From NCBI GenBank assembly GCA_937926105.1, contig CALANS010000130.1:1-64000 (forward strand): 64,000 nt of DNA. The letters are read 5' to 3'. Within the stretch, counting starts at the first letter, position 1; the number at the start of each line of letters is the position of its first letter. Of this stretch, positions 17,963-26,436 are shown piece after piece. Both the position numbers and the translations under genes were made by a program. The notes below the pieces were generated by a model. That model was given only the letters and a program-made list of their open reading frames with translations, was not told the origin of the DNA and ran no database searches. This DNA comes from an uncultured Actinomycetes bacterium (GTDB taxonomy: Bacteria; Actinomycetota; Actinomycetes; Mycobacteriales; Nakamurellaceae).

Positions 17963-18387
17963 GGCGAGCTCGCCGCGGTGAACCGTTCCCGGGCGCGGGT
18001 GACCGTCACGTCGACCCGCGGGTGAAACCCCGGCAGCGGGATCGTGGAAGGCACGTCGGCGCGGACCCGGATCGTCACCGTGGTGGGAGTGTCGGTTTCG
18101 GTGACGGTGTACGCCGTGATGGTGCCGGTGGCCAACTGCTGCAGGTAGTCGTCACCGGCGGCCTGGCCGGCGCCGGGTGCCGCTCCGTCCACCGCCGCCG
18201 CGCGGGCTGCGGCGGTGGCTGCATCGGTCGCGGCCTGCCGGGCGTAGAACCACATGCCGGCCTGCGGCGCGGCGAACAGCAGCACCACGATGATCGGGAT
18301 CAGGATCGCCGTCTCCACCGACGACGATCCTCGATCGTCGCGGCCAGCACGTCCGGCCTTTTGCAGCCGGCGGATGAGCCGCCTCAT
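17959..18387 (-). CDS. TadE-family pseudopilin
   Basis: 142 residues. DDRGSSSVETAILIPIIVVLLF near 17-38 is again the TadE motif and helix, followed by an exported domain with several beta-like strands. I placed the start at the ATG at 18387 because it gives a compact basic leader (MRRLIRRLQKAGR) and begins 12 bases after the upstream gene ends. Three TadE/G-type genes in a row is the usual arrangement of minor pilins in actinobacterial Tad loci. Confidence 0.87.
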   Translation of the reverse strand: MRRLIRRLQKAGRAGRDDRGSSSVETAILIPIIVVLLFAAPQAGMWFYARQAATDAATAAARAAAVDGAAPGAGQAAGDDYLQQLATGTITAYTVTETDTPTTVTIRVRADVPSTIPLPGFHPRVDVTVTRARERFTAASSP

Positions 18388-18398
18388 CCGTGAACGCC

Positions 18399-18620
18399 CT
18401 ACTTGAATAGGGCGGTCTTGGTCGCCACGAACGCGACGGCCGCACCGGTGACGGCGGTGCCCAGCGCGATGGCCAGGATCACCATGAACGCCTTCTCCGC
18501 GGATTCGGATCCACGGTCGTCCACCACCGCGTCGCCGCGTGCCCACGCGGCGAGGGTTGCCACGGCCAGAAGGAATCCGGCCTGCCACAGCGCCGCCCGG
18601 TGTGCGATTCGCTCAACCAT
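18399..18620 (-). CDS. Flp-type major pilin candidate (DUF4244-like)
   Basis: This 73-residue protein has the layout of an Flp prepilin. A leader ends in DDRG, the mature start SESAE carries the Glu at position 5 that prepilin peptidases require, and a hydrophobic helix (KAFMVILAIALGTAVTGAAV) follows with almost nothing after it. Cleavage would fall after the glycine of DDRG. The mature product would be about 35 residues, very short like other Flp pilins. A GGAAGGGA sequence lies upstream of the ATG at 18620. It lies between the tadC gene and the TadE genes, the usual place for the pilin. An unusual point is the long, partly hydrophobic leader (FLLAVATLAAW). Confidence 0.82.
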   Translation of the reverse strand: MVERIAHRAALWQAGFLLAVATLAAWARGDAVVDDRGSESAEKAFMVILAIALGTAVTGAAVAFVATKTALFK

Positions 18621-18680
18621 GATGATGTATCCCTTCCTTGCGGCCGTTGCCGGGCGGGCCGCTCCCGCCCGGCGGGTGGT

Positions 18681-19574
18681 CTATGCGGCTCCGAGCATGC
18701 GCAGCATGAACGGGGTCAGGACGAACAGCGTCAACCCGAACACCAAAAGCGCCAGCGGGCGGGACATGCGCTCGGAGATCTGGTTCGCCGCAGCGCGGGC
18801 GTCGGCCTGCTCCGCGTGCCGCAAGGTGGCCGCGGTGGCCAGCAACGTCCGGTACACGGCGGCGCCGTCCGCGGCCGCCTCGGCGATGTCGGCCAGATTC
18901 TTCAACTCCGGCACGGCCAACTCGGCGCCCAGCACCCGCAGATCCGCCCACGGTTTACGGCCGGCCAGCGCCGCACGACGGATGCAGCGGCGCATCGCGA
19001 TGAACGGCCGGCTGTCCGAGATCGATGCCGCCTCGTCCAGAGCCTGCTCCACCGAGCCGCGAGCCCGCCGCTCCCCCGCCACCAAGGTCAGGAAGAACTC
19101 CAGGTTGCTGCGGAACTCCGCCCGCGCCCCGCGGGCCTGCTCCTTCGCCTCCTGCGAGGGCAGCAGCCAGCCGACCACGCCAAGGCCGAGCCCGGCGACC
19201 ACCGGCAACTCCGCAACCCCACCCAGCCCGGCGAGAGCCAGCAGCAGCCCGACGACGGCCGGGACGAGTAGCCCGGCCAGTGCCAACCGAAGCTTGCGCG
19301 CGACCAGCTGCGCGCGGGTCCGGCTCAGCACCGCCAAATCCGCCTCCGGCACTCCCACGTGCCGATCCAGCGCGTCGGCCACCGCCCGCGGCACCCGCGT
19401 CCACCGCCCCGTCGAAGGTGCCGGCGTGGCGCTGACCGTTGCCGCAGGGTCCTTGGACAACAGTGCGAGCGCCGCACCAAGGTCGGGCGTCGCGGGCCGG
19501 GCCGCCCGCACCGCCAACACCACACCCGCCCCGGCCATCAGGCCGGCGAGGATCAGCACCGCGACGCCACTCAC
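18681..19574 (-). CDS. tadC: Tad pilus inner-membrane protein (type II secretion F-like)
   Basis: 297 residues from the GTG at 19574, which overlaps the tadB stop (GTGA). A longer reading to 19652 would run deep into tadB and is less likely. The protein has an N-terminal helix, a pair of helices near the middle (LALAGLLVPAVVGLLLALAG), a cytoplasmic helical T2SSF domain containing REFxxxL-like spacing, and a C-terminal helix pair (LALLVFGLTLFVLTPFMLRML). TadB and TadC form the membrane platform that the TadA ATPase drives. Confidence 0.88.
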   Translation of the reverse strand: MSGVAVLILAGLMAGAGVVLAVRAARPATPDLGAALALLSKDPAATVSATPAPSTGRWTRVPRAVADALDRHVGVPEADLAVLSRTRAQLVARKLRLALAGLLVPAVVGLLLALAGLGGVAELPVVAGLGLGVVGWLLPSQEAKEQARGARAEFRSNLEFFLTLVAGERRARGSVEQALDEAASISDSRPFIAMRRCIRRAALAGRKPWADLRVLGAELAVPELKNLADIAEAAADGAAVYRTLLATAATLRHAEQADARAAANQISERMSRPLALLVFGLTLFVLTPFMLRMLGAA

Positions 19575-20431
19575 CGGCCCACCGTCACTGCCGTATCGCC
19601 CTTCGTCAGGATCCTTGGTGGCCGAGGCGGTTTCGCCAGGGATCGCATCCACCGCAGCGCCGCGGTGAACACCACGGCCACCCCGGCCAGCAGCAGCTGG
19701 CCCACTGGGGTCGAATAGCCGGACAGGAACGTGCGGGCGAACAGCATCATGCCCACCACCAGCACGGCGGTGACGGTCACGATGGTTCGCATGTTCGCGC
19801 GGGGCTTCGCGCGTTCCGCCTCCACCTCGCGGATCATCCGGGCCCGCTCGTCCAAGTCCTGCGCGAGCGCCGTCAAGGCGTCCGCCAAGCCAGGGCCGCC
19901 ATTGCGATCGCGAAGGATGAGCACCCCGGCGATCTTCTCGGCCGCCGGATCGCCGACCTGGTCGGCGAACGCCCGCGCCGCCGGCTCCAGACCGTGCACC
20001 GCCATCCGCGCCACCAGCTGCCGAACCGGGCCGATGATCGCGTCAGGCGCGGATGCGACCGTCCGGGCTACGGCGTCCCGGGCCGACCCGGCCGCGCCGG
20101 AGACGATCAGATCGGCCAACCGGCGAGTCCATTCCGCCAGCGCCCCGGCTGTGGCGATGAGCCGTTTCGCCTCCCCGGCGCCGCCCAGCATCCTCGGCAC
20201 GAACACCACCGCGCCGGCGCAGGCCAAACCGGCCACCGGCCATCCCGTCACCAACAGCGCCAACACACCGGCCGCGACCGCGGCGCCGTGCCGCCACGAC
20301 AACCGCATGCGCACACGCCGAACCCGGGCGGGCCCGAACACGCTGACCCCGCGGGCCGCCGCCACCACGCCGACCGCGCCGCCGGCCACCACCAGCCCGG
20401 CGAGCATCAGCAGCAGCGCCCCCGCGGTCAC
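19571..20431 (-). CDS. tadB: Tad pilus inner-membrane protein (type II secretion F-like)
   Basis: 286 residues. An N-terminal pair of helices (LLLMLAGLVVAGGAVGVVAA and VLALLVTGWPVAGLACAGAV) is followed by the cytoplasmic T2SSF domain and C-terminal helices (IVTVTAVLVVGMMLFA; QLLLAGVAVVFTAALRWM). The GTG start at 20431 overlaps the stop of the ATPase gene by 4 bp. It pairs with the next gene (tadC) as the platform of the pilus motor. Confidence 0.88.
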   Translation of the reverse strand: MTAGALLLMLAGLVVAGGAVGVVAAARGVSVFGPARVRRVRMRLSWRHGAAVAAGVLALLVTGWPVAGLACAGAVVFVPRMLGGAGEAKRLIATAGALAEWTRRLADLIVSGAAGSARDAVARTVASAPDAIIGPVRQLVARMAVHGLEPAARAFADQVGDPAAEKIAGVLILRDRNGGPGLADALTALAQDLDERARMIREVEAERAKPRANMRTIVTVTAVLVVGMMLFARTFLSGYSTPVGQLLLAGVAVVFTAALRWMRSLAKPPRPPRILTKGDTAVTVGR

Positions 20432-21684
20432 CAGGCCACCCCCCGCTCACGCTCGGCGATCCGCCAATCCGGCTTCACCCGGGCCGGGTTGAGCCACCGC
20501 TCGGCGTCGAACCCGACCGCCACCAGCCGGCCCCGCAGATCATCGCTGAGCGCCCCGGCACCGCGGGCGACCGGCCGGCCGTCTGGGCTGCCCGGCGCCG
20601 GCGCGAAGATGGGCGTCAACGCCGGTTGCCCCGAGTCCCCTACCTCCCCCAATTCGTAGATGCCCGACACGAACCGGTGATAGTGCACATCGCGGCGCAC
20701 CTCTATCACCAGGTCCAGCTCCGCCAGAGAATCCATCACCAACGACGGATCCGGCGCCGGGCTCGCTTTGCGCGCGTTGATCAGCACCTTCTTGAACACC
20801 GACTGCGCGGTGCGGGCATGGATGGTGCACATCACCGACGCGATCCCCGACGTGGCGGCCTCGATCAGCGCCATCACGTACGAGCCGCGGACCTCGCCCA
20901 CGATCACCCACGTCGGCGACATCCGCAACGCCTCGTGCAGCGCCCCGGACATGTCGAACCCGCCCATGCCTTCGGAGTTCGGCAACCGTGACTCATACGA
21001 CCGGCACACCGCCTGCCGGCGCGTCAACCTGCCCGTGGCCTCGTCCCAGCGCGGCAAGTGCAAACCCAACTCGCGCTCGTCCTCGACCGTCACCACCACG
21101 TGCTGATAGCCGATCGTGTTCCCCAGCGCGCGAAGCAGTGTCGTCTTGCCGACCCCGGGATTGCCGGCCACCAACATCGACGCCCCCGCGGTGACGGCGT
21201 GGTGCAGGAAGGCGTGCATCGGGGTGTCGATCATCGACGTCGGCATGTCCCGCAGCTCCGCCAGACCGGGGTCGGCGAACCGGTGCACCCGGATCACCCC
21301 GGCCGGGCGGGGCAGCACATCCATCGCCGCCTGCAAACGGGCCCCCAACTCCGTCACCCCGCGCAACCGCACGTTCAACACCGGCCGGGACGCGGAAAAC
21401 TCCCTGCTGGACAGCTGCCACAGGGCGAACTCGTCGGCGATCAGCTTGCGGGTCAACTCCCGCCGCACCGCCGGTGGATAGTCGTTGTCCTCCGCGGTCA
21501 ACCGCGTCGACACCCGGTCTCGCAGCTCTTGCACCACCCGGTAATCCGGCAACGCACCGGCGTCGGCCGCTCGGGTCGTGCCATCGCGCACATCACCTGA
21601 AGCCGATACTCCCTTCCTGGCAACACCTGTCATGTCGCGTTGGTCGGTCAGGGGCACCGTGACGACGTCGTCGGTAGGCATCAC
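20428..21684 (-). CDS. tadA: Tad/CpaF secretion ATPase, apparently shortened N-domain
   Basis: This hexameric ATPase powers Flp pilus assembly. Walker A GNPGVGKT is at 174-181, the aspartate box TVEDERELGL at 199-208, Walker B WVIVGEVRG at 259-267, and the His box MCTIHARTAQS near 285-295. Residues 100-140 match the usual strand RPxLNxRL followed by the arginine finger region (IRVHRF). The part normally before it, with the GxGPLEPLL and VNG motifs, seems absent: FALWQLSSREFS runs straight into RPVLNVRL. At 418 aa it is short for the family, so an in-frame loss of roughly 70-80 residues is likely. The GTG at 21684 overlaps the upstream stop (GTGA). Confidence 0.88.
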   Translation of the reverse strand: MMPTDDVVTVPLTDQRDMTGVARKGVSASGDVRDGTTRAADAGALPDYRVVQELRDRVSTRLTAEDNDYPPAVRRELTRKLIADEFALWQLSSREFSASRPVLNVRLRGVTELGARLQAAMDVLPRPAGVIRVHRFADPGLAELRDMPTSMIDTPMHAFLHHAVTAGASMLVAGNPGVGKTTLLRALGNTIGYQHVVVTVEDERELGLHLPRWDEATGRLTRRQAVCRSYESRLPNSEGMGGFDMSGALHEALRMSPTWVIVGEVRGSYVMALIEAATSGIASVMCTIHARTAQSVFKKVLINARKASPAPDPSLVMDSLAELDLVIEVRRDVHYHRFVSGIYELGEVGDSGQPALTPIFAPAPGSPDGRPVARGAGALSDDLRGRLVAVGFDAERWLNPARVKPDWRIAERERGVAW

Positions 21685-22487
21685 GACCTCCCCGGCACGG
21701 CAGCCGACGGCCTCTGGTCGGCCACCAATCGGTCCGGCCGGTCCATGACCGACAGCCTCCGTGCGAGCGCTGCGGCGGATCGCAGCAGCGGTGATCGGGA
21801 CAGTCCCCGCACCGTCGCTGCCGCACCATCGGTCAGCACCTCGGCCGACGCCCGATCATCCGGCAAGGTGCCCGCCAACGGCAGGCCCACCGCCGCCGCA
21901 ACCTCCCGCTCCCCATACGGTCCGCGGCCCACCACCAACGCCTGCACCGATTGGAGATCCCCCACCGCGGCGGCGATCCGTGCGGTCGCCTGCTGCGCCG
22001 AATGCACCGACCTCACCGATGGGCGCACGGCCACCAGCACCCGATCCGCCGCGCGCAGTATCGGCAGCATCACGCCGTCGTCGACCAGCCGGCCCGCGTC
22101 CACCACGGCGTCGCGGCCGATCGCGGGCGCGCAGCGCGCCAACGCCAGCGACAGCCGCTCCCACAGCTCGCCGGTCAGCGAGTGGGCTTGCGTTGCGGCG
22201 GTGAATCCGGGTAGCAGCCACACCCGGGGCCAGTCCGCCAAGGTCGTCGCGTGTGTCGCCAACAGGGTGGCGGCCGTCATCGCCGGGGTGCCGCGTCGCG
22301 CTGCCGCGGACCATGACAGCAGCCCGCGATCCACCGAGACCCGGCCCGGCAGGAATCCGGCCGTCATGTCCCCGCCCGCCGGATCCGCATCGACCGCCAG
22401 TACCGGGCGCGGCCAGGCCAGCGCCAAAGCCCAGGTCGCCGTCGTCGCGCCCGGCGCTGATTTGCCCGATGTCACCACTGTCAACAC
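21681..22487 (-). CDS. CpaE-like (MinD/ParA-type) protein of the pilus locus
   Basis: 268 residues. The start MLTVVTSGKSAPGATTATWALALAW has the strand-loop-helix of a ParA/MinD P-loop, but the loop SGKSAPGATT departs from the usual KGGxGKT. VLAVDADPAGGDM follows as in MinD-type switch regions, and a later strand DAVVDAGRLVDD resembles the second acidic motif. CpaE/TadZ proteins place the pilus machine in the cell. Weak P-loops are common among them, so ATP hydrolysis is doubtful. It overlaps the ATPase gene by 4 bp and begins 6 bases after the SAF-domain gene. Confidence 0.8.
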   Translation of the reverse strand: MLTVVTSGKSAPGATTATWALALAWPRPVLAVDADPAGGDMTAGFLPGRVSVDRGLLSWSAAARRGTPAMTAATLLATHATTLADWPRVWLLPGFTAATQAHSLTGELWERLSLALARCAPAIGRDAVVDAGRLVDDGVMLPILRAADRVLVAVRPSVRSVHSAQQATARIAAAVGDLQSVQALVVGRGPYGEREVAAAVGLPLAGTLPDDRASAEVLTDGAAATVRGLSRSPLLRSAAALARRLSVMDRPDRLVADQRPSAAVPGRS

Positions 22488-22493
22488 GCCGCG

Positions 22494-23234
22494 TCACCGC
22501 CCCGGCGGGAGCACGAGAACCGCAAGATTGCCCGTCGACGCCAGCCGCGCGACCTGCGCGCCTTCCGCCGATGGCACCCGCACGTCCACCACGGTCACCA
22601 ACGTGACCGGGCTCTGCGCGCCGACATCGGCCACGGTAGCCGGGATCCCCGCGTCTGATTCCCCGGCGGACGATCCTGTGGGGGATGTGCCGCCGCTGCC
22701 AGGCGTGGCCACGATCAGCACCCGCTGACCGGCCGTCACCCCAACGGCGGGAAACTGCCCCGGCTTCAGGGGTAGCGCCGCCAACACCTGCCCCGGCTCG
22801 AATCCAGTGTTCGCCCCCACCTGGGCACGGGTGAGCAGTTCGCCCTTCACCAGGCCCACGCGCGCCACCAGTCCGACGATCTGATCCTGCTGCGAGGCAG
22901 GGATCGATGCCACATTCGGGTCCGTCGACACCGACGCCACCGTGAGGTCCGCAGCGGTGATCACCGACCCGATCGGCACGTCGCGGGTCACGGCCAGCAC
23001 CGACGAGTGTCGCGTGAGCATCGTCGCCCCGGAATATCCCAGCAGGCCACCGAGCAGCACCACCAGCACGGCCAGGATCAACCCACGGGTGCTGCGTCTC
23101 CTGACCCCGCCCGCCGACCGCCCGGGCGTGGCCGCAGGTGCCTGCTCCGGTGGCAGGACCGGCGACGCGGCGGCGTCGGCAGGTGCGTAGCTGCCCGCGT
23201 AGGTTCCCGGCGGGCCCGTCACGTCCGCGCTCAC
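22494..23234 (-). CDS. cpaB: SAF-domain pilus assembly protein (CpaB/RcpC-like)
   Basis: 246 residues from the GTG at 23234, chosen because it overlaps the upstream stop (GTGA). After a cytoplasmic proline-rich leader and RRRSTRG there is one helix (LILAVLVVLLGGLLGYSGATM). The SAF domain follows (VLAVTRDVPIGSVITAADLTVASV), then a beta-rich periplasm-side part. CpaB/RcpC proteins act with the secretion channel in diderm bacteria; in monoderm actinobacteria they probably guide the pilus through the wall. Confidence 0.83.
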   Translation of the reverse strand: MSADVTGPPGTYAGSYAPADAAASPVLPPEQAPAATPGRSAGGVRRRSTRGLILAVLVVLLGGLLGYSGATMLTRHSSVLAVTRDVPIGSVITAADLTVASVSTDPNVASIPASQQDQIVGLVARVGLVKGELLTRAQVGANTGFEPGQVLAALPLKPGQFPAVGVTAGQRVLIVATPGSGGTSPTGSSAGESDAGIPATVADVGAQSPVTLVTVVDVRVPSAEGAQVARLASTGNLAVLVLPPGR

Positions 23235-24232
23235 TTGACCACCACCGCCTGCACCTGTGCGACCACGAACGACGACCGCGCGGCCGTCGTCAGATCCGGC
23301 AACGCCCCGCGGGCACCGGTGTTGGACGTCCACGTGATGTGCCAGACGATCCCGTACGTCGCGGTCACCTCCTGATCCGGAAAACCAGCAGATGAGTGCG
23401 GATACACGTAGTCACAGCCCACCGGCGACGCCGCCCACGGGCCGAAGCTCTGCGCCTTCCACGCCACACCCGGACCCGGGCACGACACCGCCCCGCTCCC
23501 GTCACCCGGAGTGAATTCCAGCGCCGACGGGGTCGCCGTCACCGTCACCGACACCCCGCGAAGCGACGCCGACGCCGACAACGGCTGCCATCCGGCCGGG
23601 TCCGTCCAGAACCACGTGTAGGCGTGGACCGCCGTGTAGGGGCGGCCATCCGGCATCACCCCCGCCGGGTACCGGCCCGTCGACGGCGCCGGAATCTTCA
23701 GCGTTCGCACCACCTGCTGCGCCAACACCGCCGGATCCGGCGGCGGCTGTGCGGGCGGCTTCGGCGGCTGCCCCTTCACCGTCACCACGAACGTCGTCAC
23801 ATAGATCGGATCGCCCAACGTATCCGGAACACCCAAGAAATAGCCGAGCGTACATTCCATTGCGTACAACACATGCGACGCCGGATTCGCACCGCCCCAA
23901 CGAGAATCACCCGCCGGCGGCTGAGGCGACACCGGCTTCACATCGATGCACGCCGGTTTGCCGTGGTCGCCATCCTTGCCACCGTGACCACCGTGACCAT
24001 CGCCGCCGCCCGACCCGCCCGATACCGATCCGGCCGAATCCGAGACGTCGGATCCGCCAACGGAACCGTTAGACCCCGGTGATCCAGATTCAGCAACGGA
24101 TACGTTGCACAGCCCAAATGCCATGTTCACGATCTGGCATCTCGGCGTGTCAGCAGCCGCTGTCGGTACGGGCAACATGGAGGTCAAGCCCGCCGCGAGT
24201 ACCGTCGCCAGAGCCGTTACGCCGCTGCGCAC
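23231..24232 (-). CDS. Secreted protein of the Tad locus, unknown family
   Basis: 333 residues with a signal peptide (MRSGVTALATVLAAGLTSMLPVPTAAADT, cleavage after AAA likely). A Gly/Ser/Asp-rich low-complexity region with histidines (SVSGGSGGGDGHGGHGGKDG) follows, then a globular part with paired cysteines. Proteins of this layout are found in actinobacterial pilus loci and may be an outer-surface subunit or adhesin (inference). The GTG at 24232 lies 16 bases inside the end of the upstream lipoprotein gene, so the two are translationally linked. Confidence 0.7.
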   Translation of the reverse strand: MRSGVTALATVLAAGLTSMLPVPTAAADTPRCQIVNMAFGLCNVSVAESGSPGSNGSVGGSDVSDSAGSVSGGSGGGDGHGGHGGKDGDHGKPACIDVKPVSPQPPAGDSRWGGANPASHVLYAMECTLGYFLGVPDTLGDPIYVTTFVVTVKGQPPKPPAQPPPDPAVLAQQVVRTLKIPAPSTGRYPAGVMPDGRPYTAVHAYTWFWTDPAGWQPLSASASLRGVSVTVTATPSALEFTPGDGSGAVSCPGPGVAWKAQSFGPWAASPVGCDYVYPHSSAGFPDQEVTATYGIVWHITWTSNTGARGALPDLTTAARSSFVVAQVQAVVVK

Positions 24233-24936
24233 GACTTGACCCCCTTGTTCGTCTCATTGCTGACTCGCCAGCCCGACCTCGACAGGTGGTCGATGTTCAC
24301 CACGGTCAGGTGCTCGACGAAGAAGTCAGCCCGGCCGGGAACGGTCACGTCCTTGCCTGTCTTCTTGTCGATCCCCTTCACGCCAGTCACATCCACGCAC
24401 GTTGTCGCCTTCACCGTCGGCCGCGCACCCGATAGATCGACGCTGGTGATCTGTACGTGCCCCACCCTCGTGGTCCCCACCTGGACCCAATCGTTCGCCC
24501 TGAAGCCCTTCATCGGCAATGTCTGTTCGTGCTCGACGGGATCGATCGCATACTTGTCGAGCTCGCTCAGCGGCAGCGTCAGCGACGACTGGAGCCGGTC
24601 CAGCGCGGCGAAGTAGGTGGGGACGAAAGCCTTGACTTGGGCCTCGGCGATCTCCGTCGGCGTCGAAGTCCGGGCAACGGTCGACTGGCTGGACGTTGGC
24701 GTCCTCGTTGATGACGCAGAGGAGGCCGATGACGGTGCCACCGAGCTGACGGCGGACGTCTCAATCTCGGAACCCGTCGAGCTGATCGGGTTCGCCGATG
24801 TGGCCGGGCTGGAGGCGGCGCTCGGAAGTGGGTCGGACGACGCGCTCGGCTGCGCACCGGCCCCGGTGGTGCAAGCGGTCGCACCGAGAAAGACGCACGC
24901 GGACACTGCGATGGCTGCGCCCAGCCGATGCTCCAT
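24217..24936 (-). CDS. Ser/Thr-rich lipoprotein, first gene of the pilus operon
   Basis: 239 residues. The N-terminus ends in a lipobox (FLGATAC, Cys near 22). A long Ser/Thr/Pro/Ala linker to about 90 would span the wall. The C-terminal half (EIAEAQVKAFVPTYFAALDR) looks like an NTF2-like or similar small alpha/beta fold with one disulfide candidate pair. It is exported and membrane-anchored. Being first in a 12-gene run, its promoter, within the 205-bp divergent gap to 25141, likely drives the whole Tad locus. Confidence 0.75.
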   Translation of the reverse strand: MEHRLGAAIAVSACVFLGATACTTGAGAQPSASSDPLPSAASSPATSANPISSTGSEIETSAVSSVAPSSASSASSTRTPTSSQSTVARTSTPTEIAEAQVKAFVPTYFAALDRLQSSLTLPLSELDKYAIDPVEHEQTLPMKGFRANDWVQVGTTRVGHVQITSVDLSGARPTVKATTCVDVTGVKGIDKKTGKDVTVPGRADFFVEHLTVVNIDHLSRSGWRVSNETNKGVKSCAAA

Positions 24937-25141
24937 GCCGCGCTCCTCCCCGAACGTGGAGCTTCGCGCCGCGAACCGTCACGTTCAGGACGTCACCAAA
25001 GATAAACCCTCCGTGGCCAGTCGGACACGAATTGTTTCCGCAAGGTATCTCCGACGGGTGACAACAGCCCGACATCGCCCGCCGGTACAGCCGCTACTCT
25101 TCGATATGCACGGGCACGCCCCCGTCAACGAGCGAGGCACG

Positions 25142-25780
25142 ATGAGCGGCACCTGGTGGATCGCGACCGGGTTCGCTCTTGCCATCGGCGCGAGCGTTGC
25201 GCCAGTGATGATCTCCTACGGACTACGCGAACTCGCCCAAACCGTCCATGTCCGACGACGTTTGATCGTGATGGGCGCTGCCGGGGGCGCCGTCGGTGCC
25301 GCCGTGGCCGTTGCCGGCGCGCGGCAAGCTGACTCACTGTGGTGGCTTCCAGCCCTCTTGGCGTGGGCACTGACACTTGGCGCAGTTGCGACCTGCGACG
25401 CGCGAATCCGCCGAATCCCCACGCGGCTGCTCGTCCGGGGCAGCGCGCTGATCGCGGCGCTTCTCATGCTCGCGGCGGTCGCCACCGGCGACTGGCGTGC
25501 ATTGGTCGTCACCGCGGCGGCAGTCCTCGCGTCCGGCGCTGTAGTCGCGCTCTGCTGGCGGATTGCCGGCGTCGGATTCGGGGATGTGCGCCTGGCGGCC
25601 GCAGGCGGCCTCGGCCTCGGACACGTCACAACGATGAGTGTTGCGGTCGGATTGGCCCTCTTCGCCGGGTTCTCCGTCACTCAGGCGGTATACGTCTATC
25701 GGCGCACCCGGAACCGTAGGGCGCACTTCGCGTTGGCCCCCGCCCTGGTGCTCGGATTCCTCGCAGCTGCAACCGCGTGA
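25142..25780 (+). CDS. Prepilin peptidase, A24 family (TadV/CpaA-like)
   Basis: 212 residues, almost entirely transmembrane helices. The two catalytic aspartates are seen in TCDARIRRIPTRL and in GFGDVRLAAAGGLGLG, the A24 peptidase motifs. The enzyme cleaves the leader of the Flp pilin and of pseudopilins such as those encoded at 17456-18620. It lacks the N-methyltransferase cysteines of PilD, as expected for Tad peptidases. I chose the ATG at 25142 behind a GAGG; an in-frame ATG lies 12 codons upstream. It is transcribed away from the pilus operon. Confidence 0.87.
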   Translation: MSGTWWIATGFALAIGASVAPVMISYGLRELAQTVHVRRRLIVMGAAGGAVGAAVAVAGARQADSLWWLPALLAWALTLGAVATCDARIRRIPTRLLVRGSALIAALLMLAAVATGDWRALVVTAAAVLASGAVVALCWRIAGVGFGDVRLAAAGGLGLGHVTTMSVAVGLALFAGFSVTQAVYVYRRTRNRRAHFALAPALVLGFLAAATA

Positions 25781-25875
25781 GTTACCCCGCCTCGAGCGGT
25801 CTGCCACAGGTATGGGAGCAGAAATCTTGGCACGGCGGCACAGCACGAGCGCCGTTCGGTCGTTGGTGGTCCGGT

Positions 25876-26052
25876 CTATCGAGCCAGGGCGGCGATCTTG
25901 CGGACCTTTGCGGAGACCTGCTTGCCGAGGCGATCGGCGATGACGACCTGGGCCCTGGCCGCCGCCACCATGGACGGGGTCACCCGAACGACCGTCTCCT
26001 CGACGGCCCGGTCGTCGGCGACCGGCTTCACCGGCCGCGGCTGTCCAGCCAT
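25876..26052 (-). CDS. Small unknown protein, 58 aa
   Basis: This short frame starts with ATG directly after the TGA of the next upstream gene (TGAATG), indicating coupled translation. The product begins MAGQPRPVKPVADDR and ends ADRLGKQVSAKVRKIAALAR. It is basic, with a predicted amphipathic helix in the second half and no cysteine or membrane segment. I do not recognise it. Its tight coupling and its codon usage, with GC-rich third positions, argue it is a real gene. Confidence 0.6.
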   Translation of the reverse strand: MAGQPRPVKPVADDRAVEETVVRVTPSMVAAARAQVVIADRLGKQVSAKVRKIAALAR

Positions 26053-26436
26053 TCAGGCCTCCCCGGTCTCGTCGCTACTGCCACCAGTGTCCACCACGTA
26101 CCTGGTGGTGTCCACATGCTCGTCCGGCACCTCCGCCAGTCGCGGCGAGTACGACAAGTGCTCCAGGAGGTGGAGGTCGTCCCTGGTCGCAAGCGTGGAC
26201 CCAGCCAGTGCTTCCAGCGCGTTGTACCCGGCAGCCTGCACCTGGTCGTTCTCGCTGACTGTCAGCTGCTGCGCCCACTGCACCCGCCGAAACCACTCCG
26301 CCCGGTTGGCCGCGCGTCGATTGATCAGGCCCACCAACGTCGTACCGATCAGCGTCAGCGTGCCACCCGCCACCGCAACCAGCAGCGTCTGCCACCAGAC
26401 CACCAGCCAACCCCCGCTCTCACGCAAACCGGGCAC
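26053..26436 (-). CDS. Small single-helix membrane protein, unknown
   Basis: 127 residues. WWQTLLVAVAGGTLTLIGTTLVGLINRR near the N-terminus is one transmembrane helix followed by positive charges. The rest is a soluble tail with QVQAAGYNALEALAGS and an acidic end. Similar small proteins occur in actinobacteria and are unassigned. It forms a two-gene unit with the 58-aa gene. Start choice between the GTG at 26436 and an inner GTG is uncertain. Confidence 0.65.
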   Translation of the reverse strand: MPGLRESGGWLVVWWQTLLVAVAGGTLTLIGTTLVGLINRRAANRAEWFRRVQWAQQLTVSENDQVQAAGYNALEALAGSTLATRDDLHLLEHLSYSPRLAEVPDEHVDTTRYVVDTGGSSDETGEA

